DNA of 64,000 nt, from contig CP136891.1 of the NCBI GenBank assembly GCA_034359265.1, positions 15,018,501 to 15,082,500 on the forward strand, given 5' to 3'. Origin of the DNA: Canna indica. Taxonomy: Eukaryota > Streptophyta > Magnoliopsida > Zingiberales > Cannaceae. This document shows, in pieces, positions 23,801 to 35,214 of the stretch. How positions within the stretch are numbered: position 1 is the stretch's first letter; every line of letters begins with the position of its first letter. Below the pieces are notes generated by a model. The model searched no databases and had not been told where the DNA came from. It was given only the letters and a program-made list of their open reading frames with translations. Position numbers and translations under genes: made by a program.

Positions 23801-26672
23801 GGGATACAAAAGAACATGCTAACACAGTTAGGCAATCTATCACTGCTTTATCAACCGTGTTCATTCCTCACCATAAGTACATTATATCTAAGATTCTAAA
23901 TTTATAATTTATAAGAAAATATAATGGTGTACATTACTTCAGACAGTGGATTGTGGAGAATAGATATAAGCTCACAATACATTGTATTGCACGATAAACC
24001 ATTGAATAATCTAAAAAGATTTCGAAACTTCATTCAACTATAAGGAAAAAAAACAGCTTTGATGGTCCATATAAAGCATTGGTTAAGCCAAAAAGATCGC
24101 AATAGTTCGTTCAACTTCGGAAAAACAAAAAAGAAAAATAGCTTTAATGGTCAAAATATCAAGATACATGTTGCTTCAATTACATAAATAAGAAGGTTAT
24201 TACTAATTTACTCATCAAATTTTGTGTTATTTATAGATACAGTACATATCTGTCTGTGAACATTGGTGCAATAAACCACAAAGAAGAATGTGCAAAATGC
24301 TAGACATAAAACTTCCAATTTTGAGAATAAAAAAGAGTTAAAGATCATATCACAATCATCAAAATAGGTTTAAAATTTACAATCATAAAATTACAATGCT
24401 AGACAATTGCTAAATCATGTAATATTTGATGCCAGATGAATTAGGATTAAACTATACAATCCACTATATATCTGGAAAATAGAACCACCTCACATGCATG
24501 ATGCACTCCTAATATAGAATTAGTAATACAAATGCTGCTAACATGGTAAATCTCTTTTTCCAGAATAATATGCTAGACATAAAACTTCCAATTTTGAGAA
24601 TAAAAAAGAGTTAAAGATCATATCACAATCATCGAAATAGGTTTAAATTTACAATCATAAAATTACAATGCTAGACAATTGCTAAATCATGTAATATTTG
24701 ATGCCAGATGAATTAGGATTAAACTATACAATCCACTATATATCTGTAAAATAGAACCACTTCACATGCATGATGCACTCCTAATATAGAATTAGTAATA
24801 CAAATGCTGCTAACATGGTAAATCTCTTTTTCCAGAATAATATGGTTACGAATACAACCGAAGTGTTAATATTTCACAGTTAAACATGCAAATTAGGAAA
24901 TGGCAGGAACTAGATAGAGCAGAAATATAGGGCAAAAAACAATCGCAATTTTGGTGAACCTCCCTCCTCTTATAATTATGATCAAGCCAAGGCTTATAAT
25001 TTGGCAGTTCTTAACAGAAGTACTCTTTGTAAATGATCAACTGGCCTTGGTTAGACACAAGGATCACATGAAATTAGTTGAAAATGAAAGTCCGGTTGCT
25101 CTAGAAAGTTGGGACAGGCTTTGTCGGAGTTAGCATCGGTTCGGTTAATTAACCGAACCGAAATTAAAAATTTTCATTAATCGTTTACCAAATGGAAAAA
25201 ATTCGGTTACGGTTCGGTTAACCGAATTTTTAAGTTCGGTTCGATTAATTCGGTTAATTTACCAAATTCACAGAAAAAAAATCTATATAAAATTAACACT
25301 ACGAAGATTTGTACCTTGGATCTCTCAAACACATATGAAATAACTTAACCTCTTTCGCAAAGCATATTACCTAATATAAGTCTTACTAACATAGCTATAT
25401 CTGTTTTATTAAAATAAAACAACAATAATATCCACGGTGAGATTCGAGCATGGGACTCTTCAATTATTAACAACATATCTTAACCAGTTGGACAAAGAAT
25501 AATATATGTACATGTTCTAATTTTATCTTTCTTAATGTTACATTTGGTTAATTCGGTAAATTAACCGAACCAAACCGAAAAGTTTAAAAAATTTAACCGT
25601 TAACCGAACCGAAAATTAATCAAAAAAATTGGTTCTGTTAATTTGGTTCCAGTTCGGTCGGTTAATCAATAAATTTTGCTCACCCCTTGCTTTGAACCTA
25701 ACTTCATTAATATCAAACGATAAAAAAATAAATAAGATATACTACCACACAATTTTACTGATCTTGATTGAAATGTAGATATCATTGTAACATATGTATT
25801 AGGGTTTGTATACAAATATGGCCAAAGTTTTAATTTGGTATCAACTGTGGCTTTGTATTAAAATTTTGTACATTCGTTGTTAGCTGCTGATGTGGATATG
25901 TGCATGTCCTTTTATTCATTTTTAGTGATAGCTTAAAATGCCAAGTTAATATAAGGTAGACTGCATTATATTATAACTAGGTTGACGAACATGCAAAGAA
26001 AAAAACTAATATCCCAACTGTAGTAACTCCTAATACTTTGTTTATTTTATTTTTTTGGAAACTTAGGAAAATCATAAATAGTTTAATCATATTTGGTAAA
26101 ACCATAAAAACATTTGGGTATTTGATAAAACCACATGTTTTTTCAAATACCTAAATTACCCCCTATTTTGAATAACCCAACTTATTCATTAAGGCTGGTT
26201 TAGGTTTTTTTACAATTTCAACCAGTTAAGTTAATAGGTTTAAGTTTTTTTCTTCAACCATACTTGGTTTAAACCCAAAAAATCACGTTTGTTTTCTCCC
26301 CATCTGTGAACGGGCGACACTTCCTTCTCTCCCAACGACGTCCCACTAGCATCCCACTCTTCTTTCTCCCACCATAGTCTCTCATGGCCGGCTTTCCTCC
26401 TTCGCCTCCGCCCATCCAAAAACCAAGTTCAAGTAAAACAATGATTTTGTTGAACCCATTTAAGATTGAACCAGTCAAAAAAAAATACTAAGTGGTTGGG
26501 TTATTCAGAATAGTAGGAGGGTGCAAAAAAAAACCGATTTTTCCGATTAACCAAACCAGTTTTTTCGGTTTCGGTTTTTATTTTTGGAAAAATCGGTTTT
26601 CGATTTCGGTCCGATAGGTAAAAAGTCCACCAGTTTCGGTTAACCGACCAGTTCGATATAATTTATTAATTT

Positions 26673-26720
<48 letters not shown>

Positions 26721-29700
26721 ATGATTTATAAATTATAAAAAAAATTATAAGAAATTAGATAAAATTATTTAAAAAAATACAGAAAAATATTTTAAAAAAT
26801 ATTAAAATATTAAAATATAAAAATTATTAAAAATATATAAAAAATATTAAAAAATCAAAAAATCAAAAAAATATTTAAAAAATAAAAATAAAAATATTAG
26901 TTTTTGTAGAACATTATCTTGGTTCAAATGATTTCACTTTTTTTTTCTCAATGAGAATTCGGTATTTGTTTGGATTTTTCTTCATGTTTGCATAATATTA
27001 TTATGTTTGTAGGTTAAAACTTTTTATTGGTTAACCGAAAATTATCGGTTAACCGAACCGAAAAAACCAAAACCAAAATAATAGTTAACCGAAGTTAATG
27101 GACCGGTTTACAGTTAATGATTTTGAAAAACCGAAGTTAATGGACCAGTTAACCGGTCCATGCTCACCCCTACAGAATAGGGAGTAATTTGGGTACTTGG
27201 AAAAAACTTATGGTTTTGCCAAATACCCTAATGTTATATGGTTTTGCCAAATATGATTTAACTATTTATGGTTTTCCCAAATTTCTCTATTTTGTCTTTG
27301 TCACATCAGCTTAGCTATAAAAAGATGGAGTCTACCTAATATTGACTGTGTTTTAGCTATCCATTAACGTTTCATGCCATATACAAATATAAATATGCAT
27401 GGCATGTCCACATCAGTGACTAGTCATTGTGACAATTTTAACAGGAGGCCATGCTGAAATCAAACTAAAACACCGGGTCGTGATTTGCATAATAATAATG
27501 GTTGTGGCCTTTATTGATAATATCTCGAAACATTTGGCCAAATTTGCGCTAACCCCTTTTATGCTCAATCATGAACCATACTAAGCCAGCAAATATTATC
27601 ATAGATACTTGCAAGATAAAGAATTCAAATGCACAGCTAATACATAAAAAAGAATAATGAGCATATACATAAAAAACATAGTTTGAAATGGCGCGCGCCC
27701 GCGCCATTTTTCCCTTGAGGCGCTAACCTAGCGCCTCGAGGGCTTTGGCGCGGGCCTCAGCCCAGGCGCGAGGCACGCGCCACACTCATGTGTGGCGCCA
27801 GGTGCCCTAAGTTAACTTAGGGCACCCAAAATCTTATTTTGATTTCATCTTTTGCCTTCCGCCTTCCGCCCAAGCGCCGATCTCTTCTCATTTTCTCGTC
27901 CTCCGACAGTCCGACGCGCCTCTCCACCGGCGAGCCTCTCCACCGGATTCTGGCGCCTCTCCACCCGATTTCAACCTCCGCCAAGTAATCTTTTTAATGA
28001 TTATATTTTATATTTCATAGGAAAAAGGTTGATAGAAAAGAGACCACACTTGTATTGGAGTCCTTGTGTTGCACATTGTAACGATCTCATACTTGAAGAT
28101 TTGGGGAAGATTACTATATCACATTGAAGAGGGGTATGACTTTGAATTCCTACATTTATGTGTGGCCTGGTTTAGTGAATATGCTTAGGGAATTCACTGG
28201 ACATAAGGATTTGTTAGAGCTGTCGTTACAAGATTTGCAACCACTTTTCTTACTCTTGAGAGTATTCATAAGCAAAAGGCCAATTTGAGGAAAATGTTCA
28301 CTTCAGATAAATGGACAAATAGCAAGTGGGCAAAAGAAGCACTTGGTAAAAGAGTGTGTGGCATTGTTTTAATGGCTACCTTTTGGACTAACATCGTCTA
28401 CATTCTCAAAATATTTGGTGCTCTAGTGCAAGTGCTTCGATTGGTCGATGGAGAGAGAAAGCCTCCAATGGGATACATATACGAGGCAATGGATAGAGCG
28501 AAGGATGTCATTGCCAAATCTTTCAATGAGAAAGAAGAGAGCTACAAGAAAGTTTTTGAAAGTATTGACAAAAAGTGGGAATGTCAACTCCATCAACCTT
28601 CGCATGCATGTGGGAATTATTTGAATCTTGAATTGTTCTATGCAAACCCCAATATTAGTTCAAATCAAGAGGTTATGGGAGGATTGCTTGATGCTATTGA
28701 AAGATTGGTTCCAAAACTTGAGAAGCAAGACTTAATCTCTAACCAACTTTCTACCTATGCAAATTATGATGGTATATTTGGAAAGCCAATGGCGATTAGG
28801 CATAGGAGAATTAAATCTCCAGGTAAATTTGTTTAAAATTGTACTTTTGGATTAGTTCTTAACATTTAATAGATTAATTGAGCTTAACTTTTAATTTTTA
28901 TTAACAATAACAGCTGAATGGTGGAAACTTTATGGATCAACTCCAGAGTTGCAAAATTTGCTATAAAAGTGCTTAGTCTCACTTGCAGTGCATCGGGCTA
29001 TGAGTGCAACTGGAGCATTTTTGAAAATGTTAATAACAATATTTAAAGTTTTGTTTTAATTTTTAATTTGCTTCAAAGTTCAAACTGTGCTAATTAAAAA
29101 TTATTTTATTTTTTCTCTAGATTCATACCCAAAAAAGAAATAGATTAGATGCACAACACTTAAATGATTTGGTTTTTGTGAAGTACAACCGAACATTGAA
29201 GCGTCGATATGATGCACGTGACCGCATCAACCCTATTTCTTTGGAAGGTATTGATGCTAGCAATGAATGATTGATTGGTAGACCTGAGGATGAACAAGAT
29301 GATGACGACTTGGTATTTGAGAATGAGCCTTTGACATGGGACACGGTTGCTAGAGCTAGTGGAGCAGAAGAGCCTGAACGGCTCACTAGATCTACAAGAC
29401 AAAAGGACAAAGAAAAAGCAAGCTCTTCCAAGGTCCCAAATCACCGAAGACTCATAAATGAATCTTCTGGAGAAGAAGAAGATGGAGAAGGAAAAACTAT
29501 CCCTTTTCAATATTCCAAACATTTTGATTATGAGATTGATGAAGACCAAGATCTAGATCTAGATGATGAATAGTCCATTAGTTTGATGATGTTTCTCATG
29601 TTCTTTTGATGATGTTGAACTTGATGATGAACTTGATGTTGGCTTGTTTTTTTAATGATGTTAAACTTGATGTTGGCTTGTTTTTTTAATGATGTTAAAC

Positions 29701-32090
29701 TTGTTCTCATGTTCTATAATTATTTTTAATTGTTTTTTAATGATGTGATTTTATTTTAGAAATATATGTTTTTTATGTACAAAATATATTTTATAATTAT
29801 ATTTTATTTTTGCGCCTCGCCTCGTTATGGCGCACGTCGTAACCTTGCGCCTTGCGCCATTTAAAACTATGATAAAAAAAGAAAAATGAGCATATCCACT
29901 GCAAACTAGGATAGAACCAAGCTATATTAAATAAGCAATACTAATATCAAATTCCTTACAGATTAATTACCAGCAAACTAGTACACTTGTTGAAGAGTAA
30001 ACAACATTCTATGAAGATCCACACAATAAACAGTATAGTGAGACACACCACTTTGGCAAATAATTTGAGAAAGCAAACAATAAAATTCAACCAGTCAAGA
30101 AAAAACATGATACCCGTCTGAGTGCAAATGGCAATCTCAGACAAGGCTCAGTTTGCACCCCTAAAACAAAGAAGGAGAACAAAAGTTCTGATACCCCATC
30201 ACCATATTGACACAAAACAAAACCAGCCAGGTTTAGAAATAAAGGGACCACTCAACTGGTCAATATAATATACAGTTTTCTACTGATCTGATGTTTGTGC
30301 AAGAAGCAATTCAATTGATAGTTTAGAGTTATTACTCAAAGAAGCAAGAATTTCTGACTACCCAATAGCATTATTTCATTAATTTATACCGAAGTTATCT
30401 TAATTAGACCTTGTGATGACTTGGTCAAGCCCCAAATCACCAATTTGACTAGTGGGTCAACCAGTTAACTAAAACTGCATTTGTGTTTTAAAATGCAAAT
30501 TAAAGGGAACGGAAGCCATTTTGAAGGGCAACAGACGATGCTCCATTTACAAATGACGAAAAGGTTTCAAGCAAATGTCCAGACATAATAATCGGAAAAT
30601 GTTTATGACATAAATATTGTTTATCTTGCACCTAGCTCTTAGTAGAGGATAAAGCAGGAATGCTGCAATGGAATATCAACATCTGGAATTAATGAGGTCA
30701 CACTTTATTCCAGTAACCACATTATAGCAGAGATCATATGCTGTTGAGTAATAGGAGAACCTTATTAGCAGATTGAGCATCAACGTGCCAATTTCAAAGG
30801 CATGCTCATTTGATGTTCAACCAAATGTGGTAGATAACAAGAATCAAGACAAGAAAATCAGGGTCTTCCAAACCAATCATGTTATAGCACTTCAGAGTTC
30901 AGACAGAAATTGAATTTATCCTCCACAAACAAATGTTAGAAAATTAATATACCTCTGATATTGGCACATTGAAGATGCTCAATCTGCTAATAAGGTTCTC
31001 CTATTATTCAACAGCATTTGATCTCTGCTGTAATGTGGTTACTGGAGCAAAAGATGATGCTCCATTTACAAAGGTCCAAATGGTTTCAAGCAAACGTTGA
31101 GACATAATAGTCTGAAAATGTTTGTGACATATAACTATTGTTTATCTTGCACCTCGCTCTTAATATAGGATAAAGCAGCACTGGAATATCAACATCTGGA
31201 GTTAATGCGGCCACACTTTATTCGAGTAAGGCAGTAACCACATTACTGTCATTACAGCATAGATCAAATTGATGTTGAATAATAGGATAGCCTTATTAGC
31301 AGATTGAGCATCTTCAATGTGCCAATATCAAAGGCATACTCATTTAATGTTCAAATAAATGTGATAGATAACATGAATCAAGACAACAAGATTAAGGGCT
31401 TCCAAACCAATCAGGTCATAGCACTTCAGACAGAAATTGAATTTATCCTCCACAGACTAATGATAGAAAATGAATGATCCATAGTATGAATTGTTCGTCA
31501 GAACACACAGAGTGTAAACGATCCAAACTATCAAGCAAAGGGTAACATATATCGCAGTGACTGTCAACAACATCCAACTAAATAGCCAAAACAATGATAG
31601 AACAGAGCGAAATACAACAAACCACCCTCGCACATCAAGAGAAAAAAGAAAAAGTTCAAGTGGCAAGCAAACCTGAATCTCCTTCAAGAAATCAACACGT
31701 TTCTTCACAACCGGGCTGAGCGTCTCCAAGAAGTCCGTATGCTTTCCTGCGAGGCTCTGGAGCTTGTCCTGCGTCCAAGAAGAAAATCCGCAATAAAACG
31801 TAATAAATAAAACGATCCTTCAATGCCTCCAATTCCTCCAAAAAGCAAACATGAGAAATTAGGCGCAGGATCACACCTTCAGAGCATTGACGAGACCAGC
31901 TCTGTCCTCGATACTCAAAGCTGCACAACGGAGACAGTTCCTCATAAGAATCAAACAAAAAAACGGGGAAAAGAAAAAAAGCAAGTGCAGAGCGAGAACG
32001 ATCGAGCAGAAGTAAGAGGGATTGGGATAGAAAGAAACCGGCGTCAAGATCGGCGAGATTAAGGCCTTCTAGCTTCTTGTCACTGCTCAT
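20838..32090 (-). CDS. NAP1: Nucleosome assembly protein 1 (NAP1-type histone chaperone)
   Basis: Twelve exons on the minus strand, in coding order: 32090-32039, 31920-31877, 31768-31673, 23709-23617, 23224-23134, 23054-22993, 22921-22737, 22647-22470, 22386-22343, 21318-21114, 21007-20990, 20915-20838. They join into an intact 381-residue frame, the usual family size. NAP1 proteins bind H2A-H2B and help assemble chromatin, shuttling between cytoplasm and nucleus. Visible landmarks are the dimerisation-helix region ([13 protein letters not shown]), [11 protein letters not shown], the lysine-rich KKKPKKG stretch, [34 protein letters not shown], a long Glu/Asp tail and a C-terminal CKQQ farnesylation-type box, as in plant NAP1;1. 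Intron 3 (23710-31672) is 7.96 kb and full of transposons. Splice sites are all canonical. Confidence 0.96.
21486..22249. mobile_element. Tourist-like MITE in NAP1 intron 9
   Basis: The left end GGGGGTATTTGGTATTTTGG and right end CCAACCAACCAGGCTC form imperfect inverted termini of the type seen in Tourist-like elements (GGG..TGTTTGGTT). The interior is AT-rich without coding capacity. The flanking triplets are AAA on both sides. Confidence 0.5.
24298..24843. repeat. 273-bp tandem duplication in NAP1 intron 3
   Basis: The segment starting TGCTAGACATAAAACTTCC at 24298 is repeated from 24571 with only a few substitutions. Both copies end in CCAGAATAATATG. It is not coding. Confidence 0.9.
25124..25688. 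repeat. AACCGAA-rich short element, copy 2
   Basis: The left end GGAGTTAGCATCGGTTCGG resembles the complement of the right end TTTTGCTCACCCCTT, and the interior is rich in TTCGGTTAA and TTAACCGAA. GCTTTG stands on both sides (25118-25123 and 25689-25694), a partial target duplication. A segment at 25430-25500 inside it, read on the minus strand, has tRNA-like box words (TGGTTAAGAT, GCTCGAATCTC) and may be a SINE-like insert. Confidence 0.6.
26057..27287. mobile_element. Element with about 110-bp terminal inverted repeats, in NAP1 intron 3
   Basis: The left arm (26057-26165) and right arm (27181-27287) are inverted copies sharing ATAGTTTAATCATATTTGG- and GGGTATTTGATAAAACC-like parts. It is interrupted by the AACCGAA element at 26514-27172. 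No open frame is recognised and the target duplication is not clear. Confidence 0.65.
26514..27172. mobile_element. AACCGAA-rich short element, copy 3, 8-bp target duplication
   Basis: A perfect direct repeat CAGAATAG flanks it (26506-26513 and 27173-27180). The termini TAGGAGGGTG and CTCACCCCTA are inverted relatives of each other. The 8-bp duplication and short termini suggest a non-autonomous hAT-type element. The interior is made of AACCGAA and TTCGGTT words and AT-rich filler. It sits inside the element 26057-27287, so it inserted later. Confidence 0.75.
27677..29871 (+). mobile_element. hAT-type transposon relic in NAP1 intron 3
   Basis: The terminal inverted repeats are CATAGTTTGAAATGGCGC on the left and the complement of GCGCCATTTAAAACTATG on the right. 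An exact 8-bp duplication ATAAAAAA lies at 27669-27676 and 29872-29879, as expected for hAT. The subterminal regions are rich in GCGCC. The interior carries hAT transposase fragments on the plus strand, opposite to NAP1. Confidence 0.92.
28018..29573 (+). pseudogene. hAT transposase fragments
   Basis: An early piece (28030-28110) encodes [24 protein letters not shown], a conserved hAT segment. The longest open part (28285-28836) has [51 protein letters not shown]659/hAT-family motifs. From about 28914 the fragments AEWWKLYGS and [10 protein letters not shown] continue into the dimerisation region, and 29110-29573 encodes [19 protein letters not shown] and an acidic tail. No BED zinc-finger start is seen, and stops and frameshifts break it throughout. 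It cannot encode an active enzyme. Confidence 0.85.
30540..31480. repeat. Direct duplication with an inverted middle copy in NAP1 intron 3
   Basis: The segment 30540-30950 (GCTCCATTTACAAA..., TATTGTTTATCTTGCACCT, AGCAGATTGAGCAT, TCCTCCACA) recurs in direct orientation at 31055-31455. Between them, about 30958-31050 is an inverted copy of 30700-30800 (GCTCAATCTGCTAATAAGG). All are diverged by several percent. Related sequence also occurs in an intron of the NAP1-like gene at 39425-39670. Confidence 0.85.
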
Positions 32091-32141
32091 CCTCGCTCTC
32101 TGAAGTCCGCCGCCGCTTCTGCTGCCTGAGAAGCTTCGAAG

Positions 32142-32213
32142 GGAAAACCCTAAGGCTGGGGATATGCGGGGAATGAGAGGAATAAGCCGCAGGGATGCGG
32201 GAGATACTTTATA
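32142..32213 (-). promoter_or_regulatory. NAP1 promoter: TATA box and telo-box
   Basis: TATAAAGT lies on the minus strand at 32213-32206, about 120 bp before the ATG. The plant telo-box AAACCCTAA is at 32145-32153 (plus strand), in the likely leader. Telo-boxes are common at plant translation and replication-linked genes. GCGG-rich leader sequence follows. Confidence 0.6.
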
Positions 32214-33127
32214 CTCCTCAATTACTAAAATATTTAATTAACCCCTCAAATTTCAAATAATTTGCTAACTGAACATTCTTACCCATATCTTTACCCGCAC
32301 ATTGATGCAGGAAACGCTATACCTCAGTGGGTCCCAACGAATGTGACACCAAGGTATTGATTTAAATAGCAGGTAGAGGTTCATGACGGTATATTTTAAA
32401 CTATTTAATTAATAAGGAAGTATATTCTTAATTGTTTGCAGCTTTTTCTTCGAACTATATTCTTCTAAAATATGCCAAATAATTTTTCAAACTACTCACA
32501 ACAGTATAAATTATAATTTCATCAATGATTATGAACATTTTATTAAATATAAATATTTTTAAAAAATATTAAATGCATCAATTAGAATAATTTAGCTTCT
32601 TTTTTTTTCTTCAAATACACTTTGCAAATCAATTGCCTAAGCGAGTCTGAAGCGTGGCCAACATAACGGGTAATTAATTGACCGCTTATTTTATTTCTAC
32701 CCACGTACTAATGCTATTTGGTATTGCCTTCAAGCTAAATCTTCCTTTGATTTTTCCAACAAAATCAATTGGGCTATTGGTGACCGGCTCACCAGTCAAC
32801 ATTCTCATCACTGATCACACTCTGAGTGTCATATGATTAAAAAGATAAAATAAGATATAGATTTAAATTCATTTATTTATTTAACACATTGATTAAAAAA
32901 AATAAAATTAGAATAATATAAAATTAATATGATATTTAATATAAAATTTAAAAAATTCATATTCAATCCTCTTTTATTTATTATCAAATTTTATCATATC
33001 ATATCCAATGAAATAAATATGTAATCGTAGTATTACACTTTTTCAAACCTTGGTAGTACCCACTCTCTGGTTCATCTAGTACGCGACGAATGATCGTATT
33101 TATAGCGTCCGATAGGTAGCATAATTC
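32214..33127. other. AT-rich intergenic DNA upstream of NAP1
   Basis: No gene or structured repeat is recognised. Confidence 0.5.
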
Positions 33128-33130
33128 TAA

Positions 33131-33753
33131 GGTGTTTTTTGATTGAATAGAATAAATAGTGAATAAAATATTATTCCTTTATGACCTATTTATTTTCGTG
33201 TTTGGTTGCAACTTGTTGACAATAAATATGCATAGAGAGTAAATAAGAAATATTATTCTCCATGCATGAGGAATATTATTCTTTATCTCAACACAAGAAA
33301 TATTATTCCATATGATATTTTTCAACATTGTCCTTCAATATTTATAATATTACATAAGAATATAAATAATATATTATTAAAGTTAATTTTAATAATTACA
33401 TATCTTAAAATAGATAATTATTATTTTATTTTAAATATTATTTTATGTAGATTCAATTACTTCTATAAAAATAAAATAACTAAAATTTTATTATTTTAAA
33501 TTAATAAACTATTTTACATTAGTGCATAATTTTATTATGTTATTATTAATTAGAATAATTATAAAATATTTTATTATATTTTTGAAAGAATATTTTAATT
33601 ATTTTTTCCTTAATTCATTATTGATTGCTAATGTCAATCAAATAATATAATATTATTCTTTATCTATTTCGATCTTTATTTATTTTTATTCATTGTCTAT
33701 TACTTGTATATTTATATTTCTTATTATTTTATTTCATCCAACCAAACACACTC
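33131..33753. mobile_element. Tourist-like MITE (PIF/Harbinger type), TAA target duplication
   Basis: The termini GGTGTTTTTTGATTG and CAACCAAACACACTC are imperfect inverted repeats of the Tourist type. TAA flanks both sides (33128-33130 and 33754-33756), the expected PIF/Harbinger duplication. The 623-bp interior is very AT-rich and non-coding. Confidence 0.7.
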
Positions 33754-33756
33754 TAA

Positions 33757-34959
33757 TAGTATGATAATATTAATATTTCTATCTTCGTATTTGCACTTAA
33801 TGTTGAATTTATACTTTATGTTATCAATATTATGATATTACATAATTCATGAACTTTTAATCTATTTATTTTATTACAATTTATTTGGGGACAAAACATG
33901 TAATTGTTTGTATTAATTCTAAATAAAAATTATCTTTTATGTATACATTTTACGTAGATGTATTATATTAATTATATATGAAAAATTATATTATATATTT
34001 TACATAGATGTATTAAAATATTAATCTACAAATAAAATTAACTTTTTTTCATATATGCTAATATATACGTATACAAAGATTATTATCCATTTACAAATAA
34101 AGTCATATTTATCGTTTAATGTGTACTTCCTTGAGAAATATCCATAGTCAACTAAACATGTTACAATAACTTACCTTGAAACACGTGTTAATAACACGTC
34201 TTGAGAAATATGGGTTAATTTCTTATCAATCAAACATATTTTTGTACTTTCCTTGAACCACATGTGTAAAGTAACGAAATTAACCAACTTTTTAGCAATT
34301 TTCATTTTTCAATATATAAATAATTTTATTTATAATTTTATAAACCAATGTAATAAAGCGGATTAATCTTCTTATGATATGAATTTTATACTTAGGTAAA
34401 TTATAGTGTTCTCCCTCGTATATGACTAATTATATAAATTTATGGTTCTTCAAAATAATTATCAAACAAAAAAGAACTCTCCTAAAAATCTAGCAGCTCT
34501 TATCTGCACTAATAAAATCTGTAATAAAATCTAGCAGCTCTTATACGCAACTTTTACATGTCATTTTAGATTATAAATTAAAAACTATAGTCAGATAAAT
34601 CTGTGATAAATCTATCTAAAAAATTCACAAACATGACAAAAAATATATATATAAATAGCATATGAGGTAAAGATTTTAATCCTCAAATATATTATTTTAT
34701 TTGAAATACTTTATTTTCAATAGTTTAGAAGTGTTTTGACTAAATTTGTCTTTGAAATGAACAAAACAATTAATTTCAAATACAAAAAACATCAAAACAA
34801 TTTATCTTTCCATGTAGTGTCAAAAATAAATCCACCCCTTGTTAGCAACATGCATTTCGACAAGTATATACTAATTAATACCGGATGTCAAAAGCTATCA
34901 TGCAAAGAAGCAAATTATTTTTTTAAGAAAATGGTGAGACGTACATTAAGTTAGTTTTT
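33757..34959. other. AT-rich intergenic DNA
   Basis: Nothing coding is recognised. A CTAGCAGCTCTTAT word occurs twice near 34490 and 34530. Confidence 0.5.
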
Positions 34960-35210
34960 AAGATCAATCATGCATTCCTTTGATACCCAAGCCAACAATA
35001 TATAACTCCTTTTTTTAGAAAAAGGTGAGACTGATTCATTTCATGTCTAGCGCTATTGAGTTCTGTAATTCTCGAACGTGAAAGCGTGATGGCCCTCTGG
35101 TTGGAGCATCTTTTGGAAGGGGGCTGCTCGTTAGACCAAGTGAAGCATCTACCCAAGATAGGCATGTTCGTGAACTCCAAGTCTACAATGATTTTAGAAA
35201 AAAAGTTGAA
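34960..35210 (-). pseudogene. LINE endonuclease fragment, inverted
   Basis: On the minus strand 35205-35060 encodes SKIIVDLEFTNMPILGRCF followed by TWSNEQPPSK, matching the L1 endonuclease segment near LLGR.FTWSN. It stands head-on against the reverse-transcriptase fragment that begins at about 35215 on the plus strand. The two are best read as parts of one LINE insertion with an inverted 5' part. Confidence 0.75.
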
Positions 35211-35214
35211 TCAA

